Assembly: GCA_902767175.1 (NCBI GenBank)
Contig: CACXGH010000063.1
Span: forward strand, 1-8,739
Direction of reading: 5' to 3'
From: an uncultured Ruminococcus sp.
GTDB lineage: Bacteria > Bacillota > Clostridia > Oscillospirales > Acutalibacteraceae
DNA: 8,739 nt
A program made the position numbers and the translations under genes. Shown one piece after another: positions 1-7,708 of the stretch. The notes beneath the pieces were generated by a model. It had not been told where the DNA came from, ran no database searches, and saw only the letters and a program-made list of their open reading frames with translations. Numbering within the stretch: position 1 is the stretch's first letter; each line of letters starts with the position of its first letter.

Positions 1-1959
1 AAGCTTATAAAGATTTTTCAGCCCAAGCTGATTTTTTACAAGCAATATCTGATGAAAATACTTATACGATTTTATGCCGGGCTTTGGCAGCACCTTGCCT
101 ATATCGGCAGTACTTGTTATTTTATAGTCCTCATCAAGCTTTTTAAGCATTACCTGAAATATCTTTGCGAGCATCATTGCATCATCACAGGCTCTGTGAT
201 GATTGAAGCTTCCGAGCTTGAGGTGATTTGCTATATTATCAAGCTTATGCTTGCTGAGCTGAGGGAAGAGACTGCGTGAAAGCGCAAGAGTATCTATATG
301 TGAAATATTATACGGAATATCGTTTCTCTTGCAGGCAGCCTTGATAAATGAAGTATCGAAGGACGCATTATGTGCTACAACAATTGCATTTTCACCGCAG
401 TAGTCAAGAAAGCTCTTTACTGCCTCCTTCTCTGAGGGTGCGTCCTGCACCATTGAATCATCAATACCCGTAAGCTCTGTTATTTTTTCGGGAATATGCT
501 TTTCAGGATCAACAAACGTTGAGAAAGTATCCTTTATCTCTCCGTTCACCATTCTTACTGCGCCTATCTCGGTGATTTTCTCCTGCAGCACACTAAGTCC
601 TGTTGTCTCAATATCAAAAACAATGAATTCACCGTCAAGCGGCTGTTTTGCCGTACCTGTTACCGCATCAGAGGCTTCATCGTTTATAAAATACGCTTCA
701 AGACCGTATATTACCTTGAATTTTCCGCCCTTGCTGCGTATTTCATCACAGGCGTTCATGGCATCGGGGTAAGCCTGCGCCACACCATGGTCTGTAATTG
801 CTATTGCAGGCATTCCCCACGAATATGCCCTTTTTACCAGAGCACCTGCACTTGTTACTGCGTCCATAGCAGACATATTGGTATGAAGATGAAGTTCTAC
901 ACGCTTTTCGGGGGCATTATCAACCACCTTGACCTTTGATACCCTGCATACAGCGTCTGCCATTACCGTTATATCATGGTCATACTTATCCATCTGGGCA
1001 TCGCCCTTGACAAGTATGCAGTCACCGTTTTTAAGCTCCAGAACGCCCTTGCATTTTTCGTTAAGGTCAAGCACCTTAACAGTGACAGAACCTGTATAGT
1101 CAGTTACCGTCAGAGAAATAATTTTTCTTTTATTATCACGGGTATCACGGACATCAACGGAGAATATCTCCCCCCAGAATACTATTCTGCCGGATTCGGG
1201 GGATATATTCCTGAGTTGGAACAAATCTCCCTTTATATTTCCGCCGTAAACAGCATAAGCGCTCTCAGGAATATATGTCGGCTTGATGTATATTCCCTCT
1301 CTTATCTCGACCTCTGCATTTGCAGCAGGAACTGCGGCAGGCTTTTTTGCATATTTAGCCTTATGAGCATCAGCCGCCTTCATTGTGCTTTCATAAAGCT
1401 CCTGTTCCTCAAGCTGCTTTTCTCTGAGTACCTTTTCTTCATTTATTTTCTGCTGCTCTATGTATGCTTCACTGTCGGAATCTATCGTTGTTATGCCGTC
1501 AAATACCGTTGTGTAATTAAGTCCGAATTCCTCACGGATAAGGGCAGATAGTTTCTTGTCGAAATCCTGCTCAGTGAGTATTTTCTTTCCGCCATGCTGA
1601 AGCATTACCGTTATTCTGTCATCGGACAGTCTTGCTGTTGAGTCCTTCAATGTTCCGTTCAGGCTTGCATACCGTCTTTTAAGCTCTTTGACAAGCTCCG
1701 GATAATATCCTTCCTCAAAAAGCTCCGAAGGATATTTAGGATAAATACGGCACTGAAAAAGCTCAAATATGCTTTTGCATATCTGTTTTTCCACGTTATA
1801 CAATGTGTCCTTATCCACTATTGAAGGAAACTGTGCAAAAATATCCATAGAACGTGTCTGAGAATTAATTCTGACATTTACTATATCACAATCTCTTATA
1901 ATATCGGGAAACTGTCCTATATCAAGATATTTTCCAAAAAAATCCGAAAACTTGTTCAC
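1..1959 (-). CDS. polC: DNA polymerase III PolC, N-terminal 653 residues (runs off left edge)
   Basis: Replicative DNA polymerase of Gram-positive bacteria with built-in 3'-5' proofreading. The frame is open from a GTG at 1959 to base 1, so the polymerase palm, fingers and C-terminal parts (PolC is usually about 1400-1470 residues) lie outside. Seen in order: an N-terminal region with a charged, probably helical linker (about 160-210); an OB-fold-like segment (about 250-345); the first part of the PHP domain with HLHT at 357-360 and TDHG at 389-392; an inserted DEDDh exonuclease with FDIETTG (D449, E451), HNASFD (D535) and H588/D593; then the PHP domain resumes to the edge. The exonuclease inside PHP is diagnostic of PolC as opposed to DnaE. 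GTG is chosen because AGGAG (1966-1970) sits 6 bases upstream. It starts 21 bases after ispG and is probably cotranscribed. No lesion is visible. Confidence 0.96.
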   Translation of the reverse strand, partial: MNKFSDFFGKYLDIGQFPDIIRDCDIVNVRINSQTRSMDIFAQFPSIVDKDTLYNVEKQICKSIFELFQCRIYPKYPSELFEEGYYPELVKELKRRYASLNGTLKDSTARLSDDRITVMLQHGGKKILTEQDFDKKLSALIREEFGLNYTTVFDGITTIDSDSEAYIEQQKINEEKVLREKQLEEQELYESTMKAADAHKAKYAKKPAAVPAANAEVEIREGIYIKPTYIPESAYAVYGGNIKGDLFQLRNISPESGRIVFWGEIFSVDVRDTRDNKRKIISLTVTDYTGSVTVKVLDLNEKCKGVLELKNGDCILVKGDAQMDKYDHDITVMADAVCRVSKVKVVDNAPEKRVELHLHTNMSAMDAVTSAGALVKRAYSWGMPAIAITDHGVAQAYPDAMNACDEIRSKGGKFKVIYGLEAYFINDEASDAVTGTAKQPLDGEFIVFDIETTGLSVLQEKITEIGAVRMVNGEIKDTFSTFVDPEKHIPEKITELTGIDDSMVQDAPSEKEAVKSFLDYCGENAIVVAHNASFDTSFIKAACKRNDIPYNISHIDTLALSRSLFPQLSKHKLDNIANHLKLGSFNHHRACDDAMMLAKIFQVMLKKLDEDYKITSTADIGKVLPKPGIKSYKYFHQILLVKNQLGLKNLYKL

Positions 1960-1980
1960 TGACTTCTCCTTTTTCCGTTA

Positions 1981-3030
1981 TTACATCAATTCTATTTCCT
2001 TGATAAGCTCATCAAGCAGCTTATCCTCTGGCACCTTTCTTATCATCTCACCCTTTTTGAAGATAAGTCCGCTGCCGTCACCTCCGGCAATACCTATATC
2101 AGCCTCTCTTGCTTCACCCGGACCGTTAACGACACAGCCCATTATTGCAACCGTCAGATTCTTTTTGCAGTCTCTGAGACGCTCCTCTGCCTGCTTTGCA
2201 AGCTCGATAAGATTTATCCTTGTTCTGCCGCAGGTCGGACATGAAACGAATTTTATTCCTGCCCTGCTCAATCCGAGAGCCTTTAATATATCCCTTGCCG
2301 CATATACCTCTTTCACAGGCTCATCTGTAAGGGATACTCTTATTGTATCCCCTATACCCTCAAGCAGCAGACTTCCTATACCTGCTGCGGATTTTATCAG
2401 CCCCATTCGCTCTGTTCCTGCCTCTGTAACACCAAGGTGCAGAGGATAACTGCATTTTTCGGCAGCAAGCTCATAAGCCCTTTTCATGAAGGCAACGTCT
2501 GAGGATTTCATTGATAGAACTATATTGTCAAAATCAAATTTTTCAAGCAGGGACGCATGATACAGCGCACTTTCACAAAGAGCCTCCGGCGCAGGTCTGC
2601 CGTATTTTTCAAGGATATGCTTTTCAAGCGAGCCTGAATTGACACCTATCCTGATAGGGATACCTCTCCTTCTGCATTCGTCTGCCACAAGCTTTACTCT
2701 GTCATCAGAGCCGATATTGCCCGGATTTATCCTTATTTTATCGACACCTGCAGCAGCCGATTCAAGAGCTATTCTGTAATCAAAATGTATATCGGCCACT
2801 ATCGGCACAGATACCTCTTTTTTGATTGCAGGGATAAGCCTTACTGCCTGCATATCGGGAACCGCTATTCTTATGATATCACAGCCTGCCTTTTCAAGCT
2901 CAAGAGCCTGTCTTACACTTCCCTCTGTATCTGTGGAGGGAATATTAAGCATTGACTGTACTGTAATATCGGAATCACCGCCTATAAAGGTATTTCCTAC
3001 GGCTATTTTCTTTGTGTCCCTTCTTTTCAT
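1981..3030 (-). CDS. ispG: 4-hydroxy-3-methylbut-2-en-1-yl diphosphate synthase (IspG/GcpE)
   Basis: Cytosolic [4Fe-4S] enzyme of the MEP isoprenoid pathway. It converts 2-C-methyl-D-erythritol 2,4-cyclodiphosphate to HMBPP using reduced ferredoxin or flavodoxin. The 349-residue protein is the normal length of the two-domain bacterial form. The N-terminal TIM-barrel part contains VQSM (24-27), VADIHFD (78-84) and RINPGNIG (100-107). The C-terminal cluster domain has CPTCGRT (264-270) and MGCVVNGPGEA (297-307), giving the three cysteine ligands C264, C267, C299 and the fourth ligand E306. ATG at 3030 is chosen because AGGAG (3039-3043) lies 8 bases upstream and the protein then begins like known IspG. 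A TTG at 3129 would add 33 residues overlapping rseP and lacking family similarity. The ribosome binding site overlaps the rseP stop codon, suggesting translational coupling. Confidence 0.97.
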   Translation of the reverse strand: MKRRDTKKIAVGNTFIGGDSDITVQSMLNIPSTDTEGSVRQALELEKAGCDIIRIAVPDMQAVRLIPAIKKEVSVPIVADIHFDYRIALESAAAGVDKIRINPGNIGSDDRVKLVADECRRRGIPIRIGVNSGSLEKHILEKYGRPAPEALCESALYHASLLEKFDFDNIVLSMKSSDVAFMKRAYELAAEKCSYPLHLGVTEAGTERMGLIKSAAGIGSLLLEGIGDTIRVSLTDEPVKEVYAARDILKALGLSRAGIKFVSCPTCGRTRINLIELAKQAEERLRDCKKNLTVAIMGCVVNGPGEAREADIGIAGGDGSGLIFKKGEMIRKVPEDKLLDELIKEIELM

Positions 3031-3041
3031 TATGTCATCTC

Positions 3042-4106
3042 CTAAGAAGTAAATAATTGAATAATATCCTTTACAGAGATAGCTGCGATAAACAGCAGCA
3101 GTATTACCATGCCTATTGCGTGCACCCAACCCTCATGTTCGGGCTTTACAGGCTTTCTTCTTATGGCTTCAATTATGAGAAAAATAAGTCTGCCGCCGTC
3201 AAGCGCAGGCAATGGCAGAAGATTAACTACACCTAAATTGACAGTTATTACCATCATTATAAATATCAGATTACTCAGTCCGTCCCAGAAGCTTCTTTCC
3301 AATCCGGATGCTGCTGCCTGAGAAATGGCAGAGGTCATTCCTATAGGACCTGCGACCTCATTTAGTCCGAACTGTCCCGTAATAAGTCCGATAAGGCTTG
3401 CCCATACCATTTTTACGGTAGAGCCTGTCTGTAAAAATGTCTGCTGCAGCAGCGTACCGAAATTATTCTCTATACCCTGAACTCTGAAATCAAGGTGCAT
3501 TATCTCCTTGCCGTCCTCGCTCTTTGTCACAGGCAGAGTAACATGGTCAAAGGTAAGCTTTTCACCGTTTCTCTTTACGACGAATTTCATATCATTTGAC
3601 TTTGCCGTTGCAAGAGCGAAATTCAGATCCATTGAGGTATTTATTCCGTAGCCGTTTATGGACTCTATTTCGTCTCCGACCTGCAGGAATTCGGACGATT
3701 TGTTTACCTCGGCAAACTGTGCTATCCTGTCAGACGCAAATCTTTCGGCAGGTATAAGAGTTATCATCATCAGGATAAAGCCTAAGATGATATTCATTAC
3801 AGCGCCGGCAACAACAATGAGCATTCTTTTCCAGACTGCTTTTTTGCCAAAGGCTCTGTCGTCATCACTTGTACCGTCCTCGCCCTCCATGGAACAGAAA
3901 CCGCCTATCGGGAAAGCACGGAACGAATACAGTGTTTCTCCTTTCCGGAACTTGAAAAGCTTAGGTCCCATTCCGAGTGCAAACTCATTTACTTTGACAC
4001 CGCATTTCTTTGCTGTTATAAAATGTCCGAATTCATGGATAAATATTATAAGCTCAAATAAAATTATTCCGATTATTACTAATAATACGCCTTCTATGCC
4101 GATCAT
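3042..4106 (-). CDS. rseP: Site-2 family intramembrane zinc metalloprotease (RseP/RasP)
   Basis: Membrane protease of peptidase family M50B that cleaves transmembrane segments. Homologues release sigma factors by trimming anti-sigma factors (RseP in E. coli, RasP in B. subtilis) or clear signal-peptide remnants; the substrate here is unknown. The 354-residue protein has a first membrane helix (about 5-22) running into the zinc motif HEFGH (24-28), a second helix (about 95-118), one PDZ domain (about 128-187, with LQVGDEIESING), a GPIG motif (253-256), a third helix with NLLPLPALDGGR (295-306) containing the third zinc ligand D303, and a last helix (about 328-345). A single PDZ is the Gram-positive form; E. 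coli RseP has two. It starts 11 bases after dxr. The only usable start codon is an ATG placed directly against AGGAG (4107-4111), an unusually short spacing described separately. Confidence 0.95.
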   Translation of the reverse strand: MIGIEGVLLVIIGIILFELIIFIHEFGHFITAKKCGVKVNEFALGMGPKLFKFRKGETLYSFRAFPIGGFCSMEGEDGTSDDDRAFGKKAVWKRMLIVVAGAVMNIILGFILMMITLIPAERFASDRIAQFAEVNKSSEFLQVGDEIESINGYGINTSMDLNFALATAKSNDMKFVVKRNGEKLTFDHVTLPVTKSEDGKEIMHLDFRVQGIENNFGTLLQQTFLQTGSTVKMVWASLIGLITGQFGLNEVAGPIGMTSAISQAAASGLERSFWDGLSNLIFIMMVITVNLGVVNLLPLPALDGGRLIFLIIEAIRRKPVKPEHEGWVHAIGMVILLLFIAAISVKDIIQLFTS

Positions 4107-4116
4107 CTCCTAAGAA
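4103..4116 (-). promoter_or_regulatory. Unusual ribosome binding site abutting the rseP start
   Basis: Minus-strand TTCTTAGGAGATGA places AGGAG (4107-4111) with zero spacing before the rseP ATG (4104-4106). An in-frame TAG sits two codons upstream of that ATG, so no upstream start exists, and no ATG, GTG or TTG follows before the HEFGH motif. The identical 14 bases occur at 3035-3048 before ispG, where the same internal ATG is out of frame and the true start is 8 bases from AGGAG. Confidence 0.6.
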
Positions 4117-4117
4117 T

Positions 4118-5257
4118 TTATCCGAGTACTTTTCTTCTTGTCTCACGGTCTGCTTCAATAATGTCCTCAAGTGAAATATTCTGTCCGCTGCCGCCGAATT
4201 TTTCTACGGCATTTCCTACCGCCTCAGGTATCTGCAGGAACGATATTTTTCCGCTCAGGAACAGGGAAACAGCGGCTTCATTTGCCGCATTTGCAACGGC
4301 AGGATAAAGACCTCCCATTCTTAAAGCCCTGCGGCATATACCGAGACATTCAAATGTATCATAGTCAGGTCTTGCAAATGTCAGCATCGCAAGCTCTGCA
4401 AGGTCAAGTTCCTTTACAGGGGAGGAAAGCCTTTCCGGATAAGTAAGTGCATACTGAATAGGTATCCTCATATCCGGAACACCGAGCTGGGCTATAACTG
4501 AATTATCCTCAAGCTGTATCATAGAATGGACAATGCTCTCACGGTGTATAAGTACGTCTATTTTTTCGTCAGGAACATCAAACAGCCATGACGCTTCAAT
4601 TACCTCAAGACCCTTATTCATCATTGTAGCAGAGTCTATGGTTATTTTTGCACCCATGCTCCAATTAGGGTGTCTGAGTGCATCTTCAACTCTGACGGAT
4701 ACAAGTTCTTCCCTCTTTTTCCCATAGAACGCTCCTCCTGACGCTGTAAGTATCACTTTTTTCAGCGCCTTATCGGGTACACCCTGCAGGCACTGAAAAA
4801 TTGCGGAATGCTCACTATCTACGGGATATAGCCTTGTGCCGTATTTTTTCACCTCAGCCTTTACAACGCTGCCGCCTGCGACAAGTGTTTCTTTATTTGC
4901 AAGTGCAAGCGTTTTGCCTGCCCTTATTGCTTCAAGAGTAGGCATAAGTCCTGCGACACCGACAATGGCGTTTACAGCCGTATCGGCACCATCAAGAGAA
5001 GCAGCTTCCTTTACTCCCTCTTCGCCGCCTGCCACACGGATATCCGTATCCGCAAGGGCTATTCTCAGTTTTTTTGCGCTTTCCTCATCGGCAACAGCCA
5101 CTAAAGACGGTCTGAATTCACGAGCCTGCTTTTCAAGCAGCTCGATACTCCTGTTTGCAGTGAGCGCCTTAACACCGATATTATGCATTCTTGCAACATC
5201 AAGTGTTTGTACACCTATAGAGCCTGTTGAACCGAGGACAATAATATTTTTAGTCAT
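4118..5257 (-). CDS. dxr: 1-deoxy-D-xylulose 5-phosphate reductoisomerase
   Basis: Second enzyme of the MEP pathway: NADPH-dependent rearrangement and reduction of DXP to 2-C-methyl-D-erythritol 4-phosphate, the target of fosmidomycin. From ATG 5257 it is 379 residues, a normal length. Seen: the N-terminal nucleotide-binding motif GSTGSIG (9-15), NKET (121-124), the metal ligands in VDSEHS (D147, E149), HPNWSMG (196-202), and NKGLE (214-218) with the third ligand E218, followed by the C-terminal helical domain. ATG 5257 is preferred over an in-frame GTG at 5266 because GGGGTGA (5263-5269) stands 5 bases before the ATG and overlaps the GTG. It starts 14 bases after cdsA and ends 11 bases before rseP, so the run is surely one transcript. 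It feeds the same lipid precursor pool as ispG and uppS. Confidence 0.97.
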   Translation of the reverse strand: MTKNIIVLGSTGSIGVQTLDVARMHNIGVKALTANRSIELLEKQAREFRPSLVAVADEESAKKLRIALADTDIRVAGGEEGVKEAASLDGADTAVNAIVGVAGLMPTLEAIRAGKTLALANKETLVAGGSVVKAEVKKYGTRLYPVDSEHSAIFQCLQGVPDKALKKVILTASGGAFYGKKREELVSVRVEDALRHPNWSMGAKITIDSATMMNKGLEVIEASWLFDVPDEKIDVLIHRESIVHSMIQLEDNSVIAQLGVPDMRIPIQYALTYPERLSSPVKELDLAELAMLTFARPDYDTFECLGICRRALRMGGLYPAVANAANEAAVSLFLSGKISFLQIPEAVGNAVEKFGGSGQNISLEDIIEADRETRRKVLG

Positions 5258-5271
5258 AAGCTTCACCCCAT

Positions 5272-6096
5272 TCAGAATGAAATAACAGGAAAATAAGTAA
5301 TAAACATCAGTATAAACGGAGACACAAAGACAACGCTGTCAAAGCGGTCAAGAAAGCCGCCGTGACCGGGAAGTATAAAGCCGTAATCCTTTATATTGAA
5401 ATTGCGTTTTACCAGCGAAAAACTGAGGTCTCCGAGTATCGAAAGAAAGGAGCCTATAAATGCAAGACAGCACAGACTGATATAATTCACACTGACCTTT
5501 CCCCCATAGATAAGGTCGGCAAATATCCAGCCTATCAGACAGGTAGCGCCCACGCAGAGCAGCACACCGCCTACAGCTCCTTCAATTGTCTTTTTAGGGC
5601 TTATCTCAGGGCAAAGCTTATGTCTGCCGAGAAAGCTTCCGGCAAAGAATGCACCTATATCTGCCATCCACGGAAGTCCGAGCGCAAGTATAAAATAGAA
5701 CGATGCATGAGCATTATCGAGGTTTTTCATCATAACTATAGTTGACAGTGCGAGGGTTATTATAACCGACATACAATATATATATGCGAGGTCTTTATAA
5801 GTTATCTTTTTATGGAAGAATATCATCATAGAGAGCATTATACCCGTATAGATATATGCTGTAATGCTTCCGAAGCCAAGCGTCATCAGGATAGGATAAG
5901 CAGCGGCAAATATAATACTCGGGATACTTATCTGGTACAATCTGAGAGTTTTTGTCGCATGAGCAAATTCTCCGACTGATACGGCGCAGATTATTGCAAT
6001 GGCAATATCAAAAAGCACAGGAGCATAAATGCCGAAAAAGACCACTGCGATTATCAAAGGCACTCCTACCGCAGCAACAAGAAATCTCTTAGCCAT
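5272..6096 (-). CDS. cdsA: Phosphatidate cytidylyltransferase (CDP-diacylglycerol synthase)
   Basis: Integral membrane enzyme that makes CDP-diacylglycerol from phosphatidic acid and CTP, the branch point for all phospholipids. The 274-residue protein is very hydrophobic, with several predicted membrane helices (for example about 8-28, 30-45, 57-75, 78-95, 105-123, 132-155, 175-195 and 205-225). The family signature lies at 227-253: S227, K230-R231, K236-D237, P243, H245-G246-G247, D250-R251 and D253, all present. A second conserved block, SPKKTIEG, is at 166-173. The start ATG directly abuts the uppS stop (TGA then ATG, no gap), and GGTGG inside the end of uppS serves as ribosome binding site, so translation is probably coupled. 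No defects are seen. Confidence 0.96.
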   Translation of the reverse strand: MAKRFLVAAVGVPLIIAVVFFGIYAPVLFDIAIAIICAVSVGEFAHATKTLRLYQISIPSIIFAAAYPILMTLGFGSITAYIYTGIMLSMMIFFHKKITYKDLAYIYCMSVIITLALSTIVMMKNLDNAHASFYFILALGLPWMADIGAFFAGSFLGRHKLCPEISPKKTIEGAVGGVLLCVGATCLIGWIFADLIYGGKVSVNYISLCCLAFIGSFLSILGDLSFSLVKRNFNIKDYGFILPGHGGFLDRFDSVVFVSPFILMFITYFPVISF

Positions 6097-6816
6097 TCAG
6101 ACACCACCAAACCTTCTGTTACGTTTATTGAATTCAAGAACCGCCTTATCAAAATCCTCAGCCTTGAAGTCGGGCCATAATGTATCTGTAGAATAAAACT
6201 CCGCATAGGCGGCCTGATACAGCATAAAGTTGCTAAGCCTGTGTTCTCCGCCTGTTCTTATTATAAGGTCCGGATCGGGCTGTCCTGCCGTATAAAGTCT
6301 CGATGAAATATCCTGTTCGGTAAGCTCATCTGCAGATTTTTTATTTTCCTTAACATCACGGCACAGTCCTTTAACGGCATTCAGCAGCTCGTCACGGCCG
6401 CCGTAATTCATTGCTATATTTAGCTGCATACCCTTTCTGTCCTTTGCGACCTCTTCTGTTTCATTTATAAGGTCGATTATATCCTCAGCGAATGCGCTTC
6501 TGTCACCGATAAATACTACCTTTATATCGTCCTCTCTGAAATCGGTCAGTGAATCTATAAGATACTGTCTGAATATCTTCATCAGAGCATTCACTTCCTC
6601 GAGAGGTCTTTTCCAATTCTCAGTAGAAAAGGCATACAGGGTCAGATACTTTACGCCCTGTCTGCTAATATATCTTGTGATAGTTTTAAAGGTTTTAGCA
6701 CCGTATGTATGCCCCACCGAACGTGGCAGGCCTCTTTTCTTAGCCCACCTGCCGTTACCGTCCATAATAATACCAACGTGTTCGGGTATATAAAGTTTTC
6801 CATGCTCTGAGTTCAT
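6097..6816 (-). CDS. uppS: Undecaprenyl diphosphate synthase (cis-prenyltransferase)
   Basis: Condenses farnesyl diphosphate with eight isopentenyl diphosphates to C55 undecaprenyl diphosphate, the precursor of the lipid carrier for peptidoglycan and other wall polymers. It acts at the cytoplasmic membrane face. The 239-residue protein shows the cis-prenyltransferase motifs: MDGNGRWA (18-25) with catalytic D19, STENW (64-68), RTGGEHRLSNF (187-197) supplying pyrophosphate-binding arginines and serine, and LWPDF (213-217). RTGGE rather than RTSGE is a normal variant also found in E. coli UppS. ATG 6816 is supported by AGAGGTGA (6823-6830) 6 bases upstream. That ribosome binding site lies immediately next to the left end of the repeat element at 6831. 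It is the first gene of the tightly packed uppS-cdsA-dxr-rseP-ispG run, and the enzyme consumes the isoprenoid product of the dxr/ispG pathway. Confidence 0.97.
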   Translation of the reverse strand: MNSEHGKLYIPEHVGIIMDGNGRWAKKRGLPRSVGHTYGAKTFKTITRYISRQGVKYLTLYAFSTENWKRPLEEVNALMKIFRQYLIDSLTDFREDDIKVVFIGDRSAFAEDIIDLINETEEVAKDRKGMQLNIAMNYGGRDELLNAVKGLCRDVKENKKSADELTEQDISSRLYTAGQPDPDLIIRTGGEHRLSNFMLYQAAYAEFYSTDTLWPDFKAEDFDKAVLEFNKRNRRFGGV

Positions 6817-6830
6817 AATAAGTCACCTCT

Positions 6831-7003
6831 TTAAGGGAGCACTGATCAAATCCGATGCCTTTATTGCGCAGCAATTTTATGTCAGGCTGTGCAAAATACC
6901 GCAGGCAGACTGTCGGTCGTCAAGACGGTGTGCAAAATGACGAAAAAACGCAGGCAAGACAGGTGCTGAGCCGTAAGGCACGGTTTATTCAGGTGTTCCT
7001 TAA
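6831..7003. repeat. MITE-like element with imperfect terminal inverted repeats
   Basis: A 173-bp stretch in the frr-uppS gap is bounded by TTAAGG (6831-6836) and CCTTAA (6998-7003). The inverted ends extend inwards: left 6831-6859 and right 6977-7003 agree at about 23 positions (TTAAGG, A, CAC, TGA, AAA, CCG, TGCC) with small gaps. TTAA or TA at the ends could be part of the target duplication. Inside are an imperfect duplicated module (TGTGCAAAAT at 6888-6897 and 6929-6938, each followed by a GCAGGCA(A)GAC block at 6901-6910 and 6950-6960) and small hairpins (ATTGC/GCAAT near 6863-6875; CCGT/ACGG near 6971-6983). No protein frame is seen. This architecture fits a non-autonomous miniature inverted-repeat element. 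It is the main filler of the gap and stops one base from the uppS ribosome binding site. Confidence 0.6.
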
Positions 7004-7010
7004 TAATAAT

Positions 7011-7046
7011 TGAGAAATGACACAGGTAAGCCTGTATCATTTCTCA
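7011..7046 (-). terminator. Long hairpin downstream of frr, possible terminator
   Basis: The arms TGAGAAATGA (7011-7020) and TCATTTCTCA (7037-7046) pair fully. After one C-A mismatch the stem continues with ACAGG/CCTGT (7022-7026 and 7031-7035), closed by a four-base loop, giving 15 pairs. On the minus strand it is followed by AATTATTATT, a broken T-tract, so it could terminate the pyrH/frr transcript or stabilise its end. On the plus strand no T-tract follows. It ends 8 bases from the repeat element. Confidence 0.5.
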
Positions 7047-7076
7047 TACCATTATCCTTGTAACAGTCAAACACCC

Positions 7077-7096
7077 CGGCAGGACTGTGCCTGCCG
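7077..7096 (-). other. GC-rich hairpin just after frr
   Basis: CGGCAGG (7077-7083) and CCTGCCG (7090-7096) form a perfect 7-bp GC-rich stem with a 6-base loop, 17 bases after the frr stop. No T-run follows on the minus strand (GGGTGTTTG follows), so it is not a canonical intrinsic terminator. It may protect the 3' end or pause polymerase. Confidence 0.5.
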
Positions 7097-7113
7097 AGAC
7101 ATTCTATTTCCGA

Positions 7114-7668
7114 TCAGATCTCCATGATCTGCTTCTGCTTCTTTTCTGTAAGGCTGTCGATATTCTTGATATGCTTATCTGTAATATCCTGTATCTTCTT
7201 CTCACCTGTTTTCTGATCGTCCTCAGTTATCTCACTCTTTTTCTTCATTGACTTGAGCTTTTCCATAGCCTCACGTCTAATAGAACGTACAGCGACCTTT
7301 GCGTCCTCGCCCATTTTAGCTATTTCTTTAACGATCTCCTTACGTCTGTCCTCTGTAAGAGGCGGAAAAATCATTCTGATGACTTTACCGTCATTCTGAG
7401 GATTGATGCCTATATCAGATACCTGAATAGCCTTCTCGATGCTGCGAAGCACAGAAGCGTCCCAGGGCTGGATAATAAGTGTTCTTGCCTCAGTAACAGA
7501 TACGGCTGCAAGCTGATTGATAGCTGTAGGCGCGCCGTAATAGTCTACCTTTACCTTGTCAAGAACGGCAGGATTTGCACGACCTGCACGAATTTCAGAA
7601 AACTCTGTCTCAAGATGCTGTACCGACTTATTCATTTTTTCCTCGGTGCTCTTTATTACCGTGTTCAT
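7114..7668 (-). CDS. frr: Ribosome recycling factor
   Basis: Cytosolic tRNA-mimic protein that, with EF-G, splits the post-termination ribosome complex. The 184-residue length is the family norm (about 185). Seen: IRAGRANP (26-33) in the first long helix, VDYYG (41-45) and QPWD (67-70) in the small domain, PPLTEDRRK (102-110) leading back to the three-helix bundle, and VRSIRRE (127-133) with the conserved arginine pair. The C-terminal third is lysine/glutamate rich and helical, as expected. ATG 7668 has GGAGG (7676-7680) 7 bases upstream, the best ribosome binding site in the window. It follows pyrH by 75 bases with an intrinsic terminator between them, and a 297-base gap with two hairpins and a repeat element follows, so it may be expressed partly independently of its neighbours. 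Confidence 0.98.
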   Translation of the reverse strand: MNTVIKSTEEKMNKSVQHLETEFSEIRAGRANPAVLDKVKVDYYGAPTAINQLAAVSVTEARTLIIQPWDASVLRSIEKAIQVSDIGINPQNDGKVIRMIFPPLTEDRRKEIVKEIAKMGEDAKVAVRSIRREAMEKLKSMKKKSEITEDDQKTGEKKIQDITDKHIKNIDSLTEKKQKQIMEI

Positions 7669-7708
7669 TGTTATTCCTCCGTTTAATTAAGTATATTTTA
7701 TTTATATG

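Noticed and set aside
976..1551. A 191-codon plus-strand open frame opposite polC
   Set aside because: It lies entirely antisense to the OB-fold and linker part of PolC, has no recognisable domain or convincing ribosome binding site, and its composition is what a mirrored coding strand gives.
1952..2449. A 165-codon plus-strand open frame opposite ispG
   Set aside because: It is the serine-rich shadow of the conserved IspG frame on the other strand, with no family resemblance.
3031..3129. Longer IspG beginning at a TTG and overlapping rseP
   Set aside because: The extra 33 residues do not resemble IspG, while ATG 3030 has AGGAG 8 bases upstream and gives the normal N-terminus.
6097..6816. 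UppS RTGGE in place of RTSGE as a possible active-site change
   Set aside because: RTGGE is found in E. coli UppS and is a normal family variant.
6831..7003. A promoter for uppS inside the repeat element
   Set aside because: TTGACG and several AT-rich hexamers occur on the minus strand, but no pair has a good -10 at 16-18 bases spacing, so I do not annotate one.
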